Shown here: positions 37,654-47,036 of the stretch, piece by piece
Layout of the letters: each line of letters begins with the position of its first letter
How positions within the stretch are numbered: position 1 is the first letter of the stretch
Assembly: GCF_000967425.1 (NCBI RefSeq)
Contig: NZ_FO082820.1
Coordinates: forward strand, 4,147,501-4,211,500
Length of the DNA: 64,000 bases
Direction: 5' to 3'
From: Pseudorhizobium banfieldiae
GTDB lineage: Bacteria; Pseudomonadota; Alphaproteobacteria; Rhizobiales; Rhizobiaceae
Translations under genes and position numbers: made by a program
Notes under the pieces: model-generated
Seen by the model: only the letters and a program-made list of their open reading frames with translations
What the model was told of the DNA's origin: nothing
The model's database searches: none

Positions 37654-38025
37654 TCAGCGTCCAAAGACGAAGCGCGAATAGCCGAAGAAACTGTAGGCCA
37701 TGGCGGCGATCGAGGCAAAGACGATCGCCGCTACCGGCTGTATGGGCAAGCGGTAGATCAGCGCCGAGTAGACGGCGTAGTTCAGAAGCGCTGCGGTGAC
37801 GCCGACCGCCCAGTAGCGGAAGCCTTCTGCCGCGAGCGACGAGGACGACCGACCGAAGGTGAAACTCCGGTTGAAGAACCAAGTGGCCGCCATCGCCGTC
37901 ATGATCGCCGGAATACGGGCGAGGAACGGGCTCATTGGCGTGAACGCGATCAGGAAATGCGTCAGCCCTGCATCGATCGCGAACCCGGTTCCGCCGGCGA
38001 TCACGAACCAGACAAGCCTTCTCAT
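37654..38025 (-). CDS. GtrA-like four-helix membrane protein
   Basis: 123 residues with four membrane helices and the GtrA/DPMS signature (FVIAGGTGFAIDAGLTHFL, then FFNRSFTFGRS and FSYSFFGYSRFVFGR-like ending). GtrA proteins are thought to flip or position polyprenyl-phosphate sugars. It overlaps the upstream glycosyltransferase gene by four bases (ATGA), which makes a gtrA-gtrB-like pair. Confidence 0.88.
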   Translation of the reverse strand: MRRLVWFVIAGGTGFAIDAGLTHFLIAFTPMSPFLARIPAIMTAMAATWFFNRSFTFGRSSSSLAAEGFRYWAVGVTAALLNYAVYSALIYRLPIQPVAAIVFASIAAMAYSFFGYSRFVFGR

Positions 38026-39017
38026 GCGGCGTCGGCGCGGCGCGATGTTTTGCCCGGCGAGACGGCTTCCGCGTCCCGCGAGGTCGTGCTGACGATGCCG
38101 GGCTGGCTGATATAGGAAAGCCGAAGCTGTTCGTTGCGGGCCCTCGAGAGCGAGTCGAGGATGAGCCCCGCCGTAAAGACGAGCAGCGACACCATCATCA
38201 GCGCCATCGACAGAATCCAGGTCGGCACACGGCTGACGAAGCCGGTGTGGAAGTACTCCGCCAGGACCGGCAGCATGAAGGCGATGCTTGCGGCCAGGAC
38301 TGCGCCGCTGATCAGCCCGAAGAAGACGAACGGACGCGTTTCCTTCATCAGCATGGCGAACATCCAGAGGATGCGACTGCCATCGCGGAAGGTCGACAGT
38401 TTCGAATGCGAGCCCTCGGGCCGACGCCCGTAATGCAGCTCGATCTCGCTGACCGGCAGCTTGAGCCGCGAAGCATGGACCGACATCTCGGTTTCGATCT
38501 CGAATCCGCCGGAGACTGCCGGGAAGCTCTTCACGAAACGGCGGGAAAAGGCGCGGTAGCCGGAGAAGATGTCGGTAAAATCGCGGCCGAAGATCGTCTG
38601 GTAGAGAAGGTTGAAGAGGCGGTTGCCCGCCGCGTGGCCTTGACGCCCCGCGTCCGCAAGCACACCCCGGCGGGTGCCGACGACCATATCGGCCCTCTCG
38701 GTCAACAGCGTGCGTACAAGCTCCTCTGCGTCGGCGGGAGCATAGGTGCCGTCGCCATCGGCCATGATGTAGATGTCGGCGTCGATGTCTGCGAACATGC
38801 GCCGGACGACATGGCCTTTGCCCTGCCGCCGTTCACGCACCACATGGGCGCCGGCGAGCATCGCCTTCAATGCCGTCCCGTCTGTGGAATTGTTGTCGTA
38901 GACATAGATGCGCGCCGCCGGCAGAGCGGCGCGGAAGCCGAGCACCACGTCGCCGATCGTGGCTGCCTCATTGTAACAGGGGAGAAGGATCGCGATGTCG
39001 ACGGAACTGACGGTCAT
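38022..39017 (-). CDS. Family 2 glycosyltransferase, polyprenyl-phosphate-sugar type (GtrB/DPM1-like)
   Basis: 331 residues. GT-A catalytic domain with the opening IAILLPCYNEAATIGDVV, the DNNSTDGT loop, the metal-binding DADIYIMADGDGTY and ADMVVGTRRG; two membrane helices close the protein (FVFFGLISGAVLAASIAFM and WILSMALMMVSLLVF). This matches enzymes that load glucose or mannose onto undecaprenyl phosphate. An upstream GTG (39026) adds three residues. Paired with the GtrA-like gene and divergent from the polytopic gene at 39133. Confidence 0.88.
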   Translation of the reverse strand: MTVSSVDIAILLPCYNEAATIGDVVLGFRAALPAARIYVYDNNSTDGTALKAMLAGAHVVRERRQGKGHVVRRMFADIDADIYIMADGDGTYAPADAEELVRTLLTERADMVVGTRRGVLADAGRQGHAAGNRLFNLLYQTIFGRDFTDIFSGYRAFSRRFVKSFPAVSGGFEIETEMSVHASRLKLPVSEIELHYGRRPEGSHSKLSTFRDGSRILWMFAMLMKETRPFVFFGLISGAVLAASIAFMLPVLAEYFHTGFVSRVPTWILSMALMMVSLLVFTAGLILDSLSRARNEQLRLSYISQPGIVSTTSRDAEAVSPGKTSRRADAA

Positions 39018-39132
39018 GATTTTCACTCGCTACCCGGAAAATCGGCGCAGGTTCGTCCGGCGCGGCGGCTTTACTATTTCTTGGGAAGGTTAAGGCTAGG
39101 TTTCCGCCGAGAAAACAAGACGCCGGAAGCCG

Positions 39133-40980
39133 ATGCCAGACGCCGCGGCCGCACATTTGCAGCAAGCACAGCCTGAACGCCGGCCACTGTCGGGGCGTCC
39201 CGGGCTGCTCAGTCTCCTCTACGCGCTGGTAACGATCGCCTTCATGCTGGCGATGTTCGTCCCCTCCGCAACGGACTATGTCGGCCCCGACAATGACGAT
39301 GTGATGCGCCTGGTACAGGTGAGGGACCTTCTCGCGGGGCAGGGCTGGTTCGACCTCATGCAGTACCGGCTGGGCCTCGAGGGTGGCACCTTGATGCACT
39401 GGTCGCGGCTCGTGGACCTGCCGATCGCGGCATTGATCCGGATGGGAATGCTGGTCCTGCCGCAGGATCAGGCAGAAGCCCTGGCGCTCACCACCTGGCC
39501 ACTCCTGCTCATCCCCTGCCTCCTCTACCCGATCGGGCTAGCCGCTGGACGCCTTTCGGGGCCGGCGGCGATGAATATTGCACTCGGCCTCGCCAGCCTT
39601 TTCGCCTTCACCAATATCCGCTTCCACCCCGGCTCGATCGACCACCACAACATCCAGTCGGTCCTGGTGGTGTGGATTGCGGCCATGCTCGTCGATCCTG
39701 ACCGCAGCGCGCGGAGCTATGTCGTGGCCGGGGCGGCTGCCGCGCTTGCGATCGCAATCGGGGCGGAGACGGTGCCGGTGGTGGCGGTCGCTTGCCTCTG
39801 CGTCGCGCTTCAATGGATCTGGCACGGCGACGCGATGTCCCGACCGGCCCGCGCCTTCGGGGTTTCCCTTGCACTGGGGATCACTGCGGCCTTCCTGCTG
39901 ACCATTCCGCCCGCCCGCTACGGCGTGGTGACATGCGACAGCCTCTCGCTCGGCTTCTATGCCCTTGCCGCCATGGGCGGTACGCTCATGGCGGGCGCGA
40001 CCTATCTGCCCGTCGATCACGGCATCCGCGGCCGTCTCGTTGCCGCTGCGGGCATCGCCGTAGCACTCGCTGCAGCCGCCCTGCTGATCGCCCCGCAATG
40101 CCTGGGCAGCCCCTTGGCCAACCTCGATCCCATGCTGGTGACGCTGTGGCTGGACGCTGTCACCGAGGCGCAGTCCATCGTCGGCATCGTAATCCGCGAT
40201 CCCCATGCGCTCGGCGGTTACTATGCCGTCGGCTTCTTCGCCGCCATGGTCTGCCTTTTCCGTATCCTGCAGAACCAGGATCGGGAGGCGCATGTCGTCC
40301 TCCTGCTGCTGATCGCGGCAAGCTGGATGGTCGCTCTCGTGCAGGTGCGCGGGTTCTTCTTTGCTAACATGCTGGCAATCCTGCCGCTGGCGCTCCTGAT
40401 CGCCGACCTCCGGCGCGGCTCGCAGGCGGACCCGGAAAGCCCAAATGCGGCCTTCGCCTATGTGATGACGGTCCTGATGGCGGTGCCGGCCGTCTGGGCG
40501 CTGGCGGGTGCGTTGATCGACCACAACGCCGAAGGATCGCTCGGCATGGAGACGCTCACCCAGGACAGCGGCGCCCGACCGGTCCCGGGGGAATGCTCGG
40601 CAGAGGACGGGCTGCCGCTTCTGGCGGGCCTGGAGCCCGGCGTCGTGGCCGCACCCTCGAACAGCGGCGCCGAAATCCTGCGCTACACCGCCCACCGGGT
40701 GCTTGCGGCGCCCTACCATCGCAACCAGGGTGGCATGCTGACGGAACTGCACATCGGGCTCGCCCTGCCGGCCGAGAGCGAAGCCTTCCTGCGCGGCGCC
40801 GGCGTCAAGCTGCTTGCCTTCTGTGCGGGTGACCCGCAGACACGGTCGCTGATCCGAATGAAGCCGGATGGCCTCTATGCTGCGCTCGCGCGGGGCGACG
40901 TCCCGACCTACTTGGCGCCGATCGGACGTACGGGGGAGGGTGACGGCTTTATCGTTTACCAAGTGGCAGCGGTTCGCTGA
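39133..40980 (+). CDS. Polytopic membrane protein, GT-C (STT3-like) glycosyltransferase candidate
   Basis: 615 residues with about 11-12 membrane helices. The first periplasmic loop has YVGPDNDDVMRLVQVRDLL, an acidic pair like the GT-C/STT3 catalytic Asp motif, followed by GTLMHWSRLVDLPIAALI. A second polar loop has FHPGSIDHHNIQS. The C-terminal 150 residues form a soluble domain. Position next to a GtrA/GtrB-like pair suggests it transfers the polyprenyl-linked sugar to a surface acceptor, but the acceptor cannot be read. No sequence search was run, so the family assignment is tentative. Confidence 0.65.
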   Translation: MPDAAAAHLQQAQPERRPLSGRPGLLSLLYALVTIAFMLAMFVPSATDYVGPDNDDVMRLVQVRDLLAGQGWFDLMQYRLGLEGGTLMHWSRLVDLPIAALIRMGMLVLPQDQAEALALTTWPLLLIPCLLYPIGLAAGRLSGPAAMNIALGLASLFAFTNIRFHPGSIDHHNIQSVLVVWIAAMLVDPDRSARSYVVAGAAAALAIAIGAETVPVVAVACLCVALQWIWHGDAMSRPARAFGVSLALGITAAFLLTIPPARYGVVTCDSLSLGFYALAAMGGTLMAGATYLPVDHGIRGRLVAAAGIAVALAAAALLIAPQCLGSPLANLDPMLVTLWLDAVTEAQSIVGIVIRDPHALGGYYAVGFFAAMVCLFRILQNQDREAHVVLLLLIAASWMVALVQVRGFFFANMLAILPLALLIADLRRGSQADPESPNAAFAYVMTVLMAVPAVWALAGALIDHNAEGSLGMETLTQDSGARPVPGECSAEDGLPLLAGLEPGVVAAPSNSGAEILRYTAHRVLAAPYHRNQGGMLTELHIGLALPAESEAFLRGAGVKLLAFCAGDPQTRSLIRMKPDGLYAALARGDVPTYLAPIGRTGEGDGFIVYQVAAVR

Positions 40981-41090
40981 GAGGATGAAGGGGTATGGCT
41001 TCACTCGTCAAACACCTGCTAGCGACGCGTCATGCAGATTGGGCGGTGAGCGGCATGAGGACAAACCGGGCAGCAGCTAAGGCGCAGGGG

Positions 41091-41183
41091 TCAGAGCACG
41101 ACCGCCAAAATTAGTATGATCGCGATCCATAGTATGAGGCTGATCGCCAATGCCCAGAGATAGTTCCGAAAACGCTTCGTCAT
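41091..41183 (-). CDS. Possible 30-residue membrane peptide
   Basis: Reads MTKRFRNYLWALAISLILWI and continues AIILILAVVL: a basic start and one uninterrupted hydrophobic helix, a design seen in small membrane proteins. The ribosome site is weak (AAGCTC) and no promoter is clear. Confidence 0.35.
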   Translation of the reverse strand: MTKRFRNYLWALAISLILWIAIILILAVVL

Positions 41184-41245
41184 TGAGCTTATATTAGGAC
41201 GCGCCCAAAAACTGTCATGCAGGGTTGACGAGAATGGTTTAGGGC

Positions 41246-41453
41246 TCACGAAAGCGGAAGGCGAACCCGTGTCGAAACTAGACGCGGGCCGGACAGGCGC
41301 AAGCGCGGCCCCTTCATCATCTGCAGGTTGCGGTAGGCAGTATCCGCTTTGACGCTGAAGCCGTCACCATGCTGCTTGTCGACGTTGACGAGTGTCATGA
41401 TGAGGTTGCCATCCGTTGATGTGTGACGAGCCGAGAGGTTGCGTCCATGCGTG
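41246..41453 (-). pseudogene. C-terminal fragment of an unidentified protein
   Basis: On the minus strand an open frame without a good start runs through NSTHGRNLSARHTSTDGNLI, TLVNVDKQHGDGFSVKADTAY and RNLQMMKGPRLRLSGPRL to a TGA at 41246. The alternation of polar and hydrophobic residues looks like the end of a β-rich domain. It lies in a different frame from the LamG-like gene that ends at its 5' edge, so it is either the tail of that gene after a frameshift or a remnant of another gene. The only in-frame ATG (41398) lacks a ribosome site. Confidence 0.4.
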
Positions 41454-42329
41454 CTATTCTGAATAGAGGTTTCTGAAGGCGGGAACGACGATGTTGCGAA
41501 TGTCGGCGTCGGTTGTCTCGACCGAGCGGATCAACGTGCCGTAGATGCGTCCGCTGAAGAAGTCGGAAGCCCCACCTTCCAGAGAGCCGATCTTGTAGCT
41601 ACTCCCCGCGCCATCCATGTTTGCCACCCGTGCTTCGTCGATGACGAGCGGGTCGGAGTAAGTGCTGAGGTAGCAGCGGCGGCGCCCGCTTCCCCATGTC
41701 TGGATCATCACCACATCCGTGCCGCGGATATCGGACGAGCCGGGAAGACTGATGATCTGGTCATTGAAAACAAAGGATGGAAGGCCGGTCGCCGTTAAGG
41801 CCAGACGACACCGCTTGTTGCCCGAGAAGGTCCCGCCGGCAATCATTGCCTGCGTCGCGGCAATGCCGGCAGTTGCCCGGAAAGCCGAGACGATCGTTCC
41901 GGAAGCGCCAGGGACCAGGCCCGGCACGTTCGTCATATCGTCCACACCGTCGTAGAGCAGGAAGGGCTTCGGACCCGTCTGCCATTTCGGCTTTGCTGCG
42001 CCGGTGGCCTGGGTCGCGTGATTGCCGGGAACGGCCGAAGGTCCGGCGTACCCGCCTTCCGCAAAGACTTGCGCATAGGTCCTCGTGCCGTGGCTGGACC
42101 AGTCCATGTCCAGCCCGACGACATCACCGGACGCCGCGGGATTGGCGCCTCCGGTTGGATTGGCGAAGCGGCGGTCAGTCCTGGCATAGTCCCAGATCAG
42201 TGCCGTTCCGACATCACTCTGGATGAGGTTGAGAAGGCGAGACGCTGCACTGCCGCCCTTGCCCAAGGCCAGCGTCGTGCCGGCGGTCCTGACTGCAGCC
42301 ATGTTCAGGCCGATCGAGAACGATACCAT
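41454..42329 (-). CDS. Phage/GTA-like tail protein with LamG-type β-sandwich
   Basis: 291 residues. It follows the spike-base gene with a TGATG overlap. The middle portion contains PFLLYDGVDDMTNVPGL, a typical entry into concanavalin A/LamG-like domains (LDGVDD type), followed by alternating β strands and FFSGRIYGTLIRSVETTDADI near the end. The N-terminus (MVSFSIGLNMAAVRT) has no signal peptide. Such proteins form tail fibres or spikes of phages and gene transfer agents. Ends abruptly before the fragment at 41246-41453. Confidence 0.6.
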   Translation of the reverse strand: MVSFSIGLNMAAVRTAGTTLALGKGGSAASRLLNLIQSDVGTALIWDYARTDRRFANPTGGANPAASGDVVGLDMDWSSHGTRTYAQVFAEGGYAGPSAVPGNHATQATGAAKPKWQTGPKPFLLYDGVDDMTNVPGLVPGASGTIVSAFRATAGIAATQAMIAGGTFSGNKRCRLALTATGLPSFVFNDQIISLPGSSDIRGTDVVMIQTWGSGRRRCYLSTYSDPLVIDEARVANMDGAGSSYKIGSLEGGASDFFSGRIYGTLIRSVETTDADIRNIVVPAFRNLYSE

Positions 42330-42592
42330 CACACCAGCCCCACCAGGTTACCGGCCGTCGTGCCTGTCGCCAGGATGCGCGTGGCGCGGACGGGCAAGAG
42401 GCTCGCCGGCGAAATCCCGGAGAATGTGAGGGTTTCGCCGGAGAGCATGCGGAGGCAGAGATCACCCCCGCTGCCGACATAGATCGCGCGTGTGGTTTCC
42501 GGCAGGTCTGCTGCATCATTGGGCGTGATGGCAAAGCCGGAGGAGGCGGGGCCGGACAAGGAGGTTTGGACATTGGCAAAGCGATCGGGCAT
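42329..42592 (-). CDS. GTA spike base-like protein (RCAP_rcc01079 family)
   Basis: 87 residues starting MPDRFANVQTSLSGPASSGF. The blocks GFAITPNDAADLPETTRAIYVG and LPVRATRILATGTTAGNLVGLV follow the spike base proteins of alphaproteobacterial gene transfer agents. A GGAGACGTCAC site precedes the ATG; a longer frame to 42679 has no support. It forms a two-gene unit with the LamG-like gene. No capsid, terminase or tail-tube genes are in the window. Confidence 0.7.
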   Translation of the reverse strand: MPDRFANVQTSLSGPASSGFAITPNDAADLPETTRAIYVGSGGDLCLRMLSGETLTFSGISPASLLPVRATRILATGTTAGNLVGLV

Positions 42593-42835
42593 GTGACGTC
42601 TCCGTGGGTTCTGCAGCCATTGTCGGGCCATGCATTCCCGCGGGGATGACTCGACATGACGTTTTTCGGCTGCCGTCAAACGCCTTGAGTGAAAGGATGT
42701 CGCCGCCTCAACGGGTTAGCTGCTGTGCGATCGCAGAGGCGGGCCGGCCATCAGTCGCTACCGGCGCGAGGATGCGGCTTCGACATCCCCGCATCGGGCA
42801 GGTGAAATGCTGGCCGCCTTCCTGTAAAAGGAGGC

Positions 42836-44443
42836 ATGAACACTTTTGCCGCCAGGGATTCGCAGACAAATCTTCTCGAGGTCACGGTTTCGGAACTGTC
42901 CGGTTCGATCAAGCGGACGGTCGAGACCGCCTTCGACCATGTTCGCGTCCGGGGCGAGATTTCCGGCTATCGCGGACAGCATTCCTCTGGCCATGCCTAT
43001 TTCTGCCTGAAGGATGATAGGGCGCGGATCGATGCGGTCATCTGGAAGGGAACCTTCCCCCGCCTTCGGTTCAAGCCGGAAGAGGGGATGGAGGTCATCG
43101 CCACCGGCAAGGTGACGACCTTCCCTGGCTCGTCGAAATATCAGATCGTTATCGAAAACATGGAGCCGGCCGGCGCCGGCGCGCTGATGGCGCTCCTGGA
43201 GGAACGGCGCCGCCGCCTGGCGGAGGAAGGCCTTTTCGATCAGGCCCGCAAGCGCCCCTTGCCTTTCATGCCGCAGGTCATCGGTGTCGTGACCTCGCCG
43301 ACCGGCGCTGTCATTCGCGACATCCTGCACCGCATCACCGACCGCTTCCCGGTTCGCGTGATCGTCTGGCCGGTGAAGGTGCAGGGCGAAGGTTCCGGTG
43401 ACGAGGTGGCTTCGGCAATCCGGGGCTTCAATGACATACCGATGGACGGGCCTGTGAAGCGTCCGGACGTGCTGATCGTCGCGCGCGGCGGCGGCAGCCT
43501 CGAAGACCTCTGGGGCTTCAATGACGAAGCCGTCGTGCGCGCCGCAGCGGAAAGCCGGATCCCGCTCATCTCCGCGGTTGGCCATGAGACGGATTGGACG
43601 CTGATCGATCACGCCGCCGATATGCGGGCGCCGACACCCACGGGTGCCGCCGAAATGGCGGTCCCGGTGAAGGCGGAACTGGACGCGCAGGTCGCGAGCC
43701 TTTCGGCGCGACTGCGGGGCTGCGCCAGCCGGCACATGGAACATCGCCGCCAGTCGGTCCGCGCGCTCGTTCGTGCGCTGCCGTCCCTCGATCAGTTGCT
43801 CGCGCTCCCGCGCCGTCGCTTCGACGAGGCGGCTGCCGGTCTTGGCCGCGGCCTCGAGCGCACTACGGTTATTAAGCGTCGCAGCCTCGATCAGGCAACG
43901 GCGGGGCTGCGTCTCGAGATTCTGGCAAACCGTGTGTCGGAGCGACGCCGCTTCATCGGCGAGCAGGTCCTGCGCAAGGAGCGCTGCCTCGAGCGGCACA
44001 TGCTGAAGGAGCATAGCCGCGTCGCGAAAGCCGCCACCGCGCTTGGCGCATTGCCGGCGCGACTGGCGGGCCAGCTGCAGCGCGAGCGTCAGCACCTGAC
44101 CGCCCTGATGCGCCAGGCGGATACCGCGGTTTCCTATGCCCTGATACGCAACCGCGGCCTCGTGACGGGGCAGGATCGCGTCCTGCAATCGCTCTCCTAC
44201 AAGAACGTGCTGAAACGTGGCTACGCGGTGGTGCGTGATGCCGGAGACCGGCCGCTGACGCGCGCTGCGGACGTATCGGCCGGACAGTTCCTGGAGATCG
44301 AGTTTGCGGACGAGCGGATCAACACGGTCGCATGCGGGGACAGCCCTCCCGCCTCGCCACCGGGCGCAGAGACTGCCCGCAAGCGCCCTGCCGCCAGGAC
44401 GGCACTACCCGGGGAGCCGCCGAAACAGGGTAGCCTGTTCTGA
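42836..44443 (+). CDS. xseA: Exodeoxyribonuclease VII large subunit
   Basis: 535 residues. N-terminal OB fold ([23 protein letters not shown]), then the catalytic domain with [19 protein letters not shown] and the conserved [21 protein letters not shown], a long coiled-coil region and a C-terminal segment. It degrades single-stranded DNA with the small subunit XseB, which is not adjacent. AAAAGGAGGC precedes the ATG. The last 40 residues (Pro/Ala/Lys-rich, ending PKQGSLF) are typical for rhizobial XseA. Confidence 0.97.
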   Translation: MNTFAARDSQTNLLEVTVSELSGSIKRTVETAFDHVRVRGEISGYRGQHSSGHAYFCLKDDRARIDAVIWKGTFPRLRFKPEEGMEVIATGKVTTFPGSSKYQIVIENMEPAGAGALMALLEERRRRLAEEGLFDQARKRPLPFMPQVIGVVTSPTGAVIRDILHRITDRFPVRVIVWPVKVQGEGSGDEVASAIRGFNDIPMDGPVKRPDVLIVARGGGSLEDLWGFNDEAVVRAAAESRIPLISAVGHETDWTLIDHAADMRAPTPTGAAEMAVPVKAELDAQVASLSARLRGCASRHMEHRRQSVRALVRALPSLDQLLALPRRRFDEAAAGLGRGLERTTVIKRRSLDQATAGLRLEILANRVSERRRFIGEQVLRKERCLERHMLKEHSRVAKAATALGALPARLAGQLQRERQHLTALMRQADTAVSYALIRNRGLVTGQDRVLQSLSYKNVLKRGYAVVRDAGDRPLTRAADVSAGQFLEIEFADERINTVACGDSPPASPPGAETARKRPAARTALPGEPPKQGSLF

Positions 44444-44541
44444 GGGCCGCAGGCCCCCGACCACTTAAAATTTGTCTGCGCTGGCCTAGGTAAAGAGGAG
44501 AGGGCGGTCCTGTCCGCCTGCTGACCTCTCGGGAGTGCGCG

Positions 44542-44874
44542 ATGAAAAGGAACCTGCTTGCCGCTGCCATTGGCATCCTGATGGGTGCTTCGATTGCTGG
44601 CCCGACCAATGCCGGGCAGAGCGATGTTTCCGTCTTCCTGTTCGGCCGAATCTACAATGACGGGGTTACGGCCATCTCGGTCTCCGAGGGTCGTTCGGAA
44701 GACGAACGCCATCCGTCCTACTTCCTCATCCCGGCGCGGATGCGGATCGCCCAGCAGATCGTCATGGGCGACGCTTCGCTGCTGGACGCGCTGGCGCGCC
44801 GCGATATTGCGGTCCACAACGTGCTGTGGGTACAGGCGGCAGCCAATGGCGGCAAGGTCATTTACTATCGGTGA
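44542..44874 (+). CDS. Small exported hypothetical protein
   Basis: 110 residues with a clear signal peptide (MKRNLLAAAIGILMGASIAG, cleavage near NAGQS). The mature part is about 85 residues with no Cys and no recognised domain. Regular spacing of charged residues and an Arg-rich middle (RHPSYFLIPARMRIAQQIV) are the only notable features. It stands alone between xseA and a convergent peptidase. Probably periplasmic. Confidence 0.65.
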   Translation: MKRNLLAAAIGILMGASIAGPTNAGQSDVSVFLFGRIYNDGVTAISVSEGRSEDERHPSYFLIPARMRIAQQIVMGDASLLDALARRDIAVHNVLWVQAAANGGKVIYYR

Positions 44875-44916
44875 CCGACGACCGGCCGGCGATGATTTCC
44901 GGCCGCAAACCGACGC

Positions 44917-46170
44917 TCAGGCCCACTCACCCTTGCGCATCACCGGCACGCGCGCGCCGTCGGCCTTGATGCCGTCGATGTCGATCTTGTCCGAGCCGAT
45001 CATCCAGTCGATGTGGATGAGGCTCGAATTGCCGCCTTGTGCCGCGATCTGCTCCTGACTGAGCGTGGCGCCGTCAAGGAAGCACTTCGAATAGCACTGG
45101 CCGAGCGCGATGTGGCAGGACGCATTCTCGTCGAAGAGCGTGTTGTAGAAGAGGATGCCGCTCGCCGAGATTGGCGAGGAGTGCGGCACCAGCGCCACTT
45201 CGCCAAGACGCCTGGCACCTTCATCGGTGTCGAGCACCTTGTTCAACACTTCCTCGCCCCTCGAAGCCTTGGCTTCGACTATACGCCCGCCCTCGAACCT
45301 GACCTGGATGTTGTCGATCAGCGTGCCCTGGTGGGATAGCGGCTTCGTCGAGGATACATGGCCCTCGACCTTCAGGGCGTGCGGGGTGGTAAAGACCTCC
45401 TCGGTCGGGATGTTCGGGTTGCAGGTCACGCCGTTCCTGGCCACCGATGCGCCGCCATGCCATTCGTGACCGTCGGCGAGCCCCACGGTCAGGTCGGTGC
45501 CGGGACCGGTGAAGTGGAGGGCGGAGAAGCGTTCGCCGTTCAACCAGCCCGAGCGCTTCTTCAGATTGGCGTTGTGCTCCGCCCAAGCGGTGATCGGATC
45601 GGCGACATCGACGCGCGATGCGGCGAAGATCGCCTCGGCAAGCCTTCTCACCGCCTCCTCCTCGGGCACGCCCGGGAAGACGATCTTCGCCCAAGAGGGG
45701 TTGGGATAGGAGACGATGTTCCAGTTGATGTCGAAGTTCGAGATCTTCTCGAGTGCCGGCTTGTAGGCCATCGAATTGGCCTTGTTTGCCCGTGCAACCT
45801 TGGCGGGATCCTGGCTGGCAAGCAGCAGCGGGTTGTCGCCGGCGATGGCGAGCCGCGCGGCGCCATTGGCATAGGCCTTCGCCATGCCTTCGTAGAGCCA
45901 GCCGGAGGCCTTGTCGAAGCTTGCATCCGGGGCGTGGGCGTAGCGGGCGAGCGTCGTCTCCTCATCCGAATAGAAGGTTGTCACGAGACCGGCGCCGGTC
46001 AAATAAGCATGCTTGGTGATGAGCCGCACCAGCGGCAGAGCGGCGAGCGGGGCCGTCATGACGAGATCCTGGTCGCGCTGCAATTGCAGGCCGACCTTGA
46101 CGGCCACCTCCGCCAGCTTTTCGAGCCTGACCGGGTCGACGCTGCTGCTGATCTCGGAATGAATGTTCAT
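44917..46170 (-). CDS. M29-family aminopeptidase (AmpS/thermophilic metalloprotease type)
   Basis: 417 residues, the family length. The metal site is recognisable in the second half: GVTCNPNIPTEEVFTTPHALKVEGH, GEVALVPHSSPISASGILFYNTLFDENASCHIALGQ and HIDWMIGSDKIDIDG, which hold the Glu, His and Asp ligands of M29 enzymes. It removes N-terminal residues from peptides in the cytoplasm with a two-metal centre. It is monocistronic. Confidence 0.93.
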   Translation of the reverse strand: MNIHSEISSSVDPVRLEKLAEVAVKVGLQLQRDQDLVMTAPLAALPLVRLITKHAYLTGAGLVTTFYSDEETTLARYAHAPDASFDKASGWLYEGMAKAYANGAARLAIAGDNPLLLASQDPAKVARANKANSMAYKPALEKISNFDINWNIVSYPNPSWAKIVFPGVPEEEAVRRLAEAIFAASRVDVADPITAWAEHNANLKKRSGWLNGERFSALHFTGPGTDLTVGLADGHEWHGGASVARNGVTCNPNIPTEEVFTTPHALKVEGHVSSTKPLSHQGTLIDNIQVRFEGGRIVEAKASRGEEVLNKVLDTDEGARRLGEVALVPHSSPISASGILFYNTLFDENASCHIALGQCYSKCFLDGATLSQEQIAAQGGNSSLIHIDWMIGSDKIDIDGIKADGARVPVMRKGEWA

Positions 46171-46269
46171 CGGCTCACTATCCTGTCTTCGGGAGGTCGC
46201 CCACAGATAGGGCCTGCGAAGCGAAATTTGAAGCCACTTCGTCTCTCGGCAGCCCTCAAGGCGGAGTAG

Positions 46270-46614
46270 TCAGATCTGCGCCTCGTAGACCTCCGGCTTG
46301 AAGCCGACGATGATCTTGCCGTCGATCTCCAGCACCGGCCGCTTGATCATTGATGGTTGCTCCAGCATCAGGGCAATTGCCTTGTCCCGGTCCAGGGCGG
46401 CCTTCGCCGCCTCGTCCAGCTTGCGGAACGTCGTGCCGGCGCGGTTCAGCACCGTCTCCCAGCCGACCGCATCGATCCAATGCTCCAGCTTGCCGCGATC
46501 GATGCCTTCTGCCTTGTAGTCATGAAACCGGTAGGCGACGTTCTTGCCGTCGAGCCAGTTACGGGCCTTCTTCATCGTGTCGCAGTTCTTGATGCCGTAA
46601 ATGGTGATGCTCAA
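46270..46614 (-). CDS. ArsC/Spx-family reductase YffB
   Basis: 114 residues from a TTG at 46614: SITIYGIKNCDTMKKARNWL, then HDYKAEGIDRGKLEHWI and MIKRPVLEIDGKIIVGFKPEVYE. The single Cys in KNCDTM matches YffB rather than a true CxxC ArsC. Family members are glutathione-dependent thiol reductases of unsettled substrate. GGAG nine bases before the TTG makes this start better than any upstream ATG. Confidence 0.87.
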   Translation of the reverse strand: MSITIYGIKNCDTMKKARNWLDGKNVAYRFHDYKAEGIDRGKLEHWIDAVGWETVLNRAGTTFRKLDEAAKAALDRDKAIALMLEQPSMIKRPVLEIDGKIIVGFKPEVYEAQI

Positions 46615-46779
46615 GACGATATCTCCAGTGAAGAAGAAGCGATAGCAAGCCCCCCGGTGGAGGCGCAAGCTTGCCGGTTCGCCTAAAGCCATGCTCCGCC
46701 TGCATGGCTCAGATGCTCTCTTGTGCGTTGCACAATTGCGGTGATGGCCCCACATTCTGGGCAACATAAGGAGCACATC

Positions 46780-46944
46780 ATGTTGAACCAACGCAAGAAA
46801 GTCCCGGGCGGCTTCCTCGGTCGCGCCTTCGCTGTCTTCGGTGCGGCTGTCAATGCATCGAACGCCGTCGAGAACCATCGCAGGCCGGCCAAGCGTGACC
46901 TGGCTATCCTCGGCATTGATCCGAAAGCCTTTGACCAGCTCTGA
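46780..46944 (+). CDS. Small basic hypothetical protein
   Basis: 54 residues starting MLNQRKKVPGGFLGRAFAVF. ATAAGGAG lies eight bases before the ATG. The N-terminal half is a basic amphipathic helix, and the C-terminus KRDLAILGIDPKAFDQL resembles the short C-terminal motif of DUF1127-like rhizobial proteins, though no DUF1127 core is present. A hairpin overlaps its stop codon. Function unknown. Confidence 0.6.
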   Translation: MLNQRKKVPGGFLGRAFAVFGAAVNASNAVENHRRPAKRDLAILGIDPKAFDQL

Positions 46945-46971
46945 TGAGCAGTTGGCGCCAGCCGCTCATCA
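46942..46971 (+). terminator. Hairpin at the stop of the small gene
   Basis: TGATGAGC/GCTCATCA perfect 8-bp stem with a GC-rich loop; the stem includes the TGA. Only AATT follows, so termination is uncertain. Confidence 0.45.
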
Positions 46972-47036
46972 ATTAGGCATCTACACGCTTTGTTAATCCT
47001 GCCGCGCGATTATCTCCCGATATCCGGGAGGTGACG

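Larger units (their letters stand above)
40981..41453. other. 473-bp region with one tiny ORF and a gene fragment
   Basis: Between the polytopic gene and the LamG-like gene. The minus strand holds an open but start-less coding-like frame (41246-41453) and a 30-residue membrane peptide ORF (41091-41183). Bases 40981-41090 show nothing I can assign. Confidence 0.5.
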
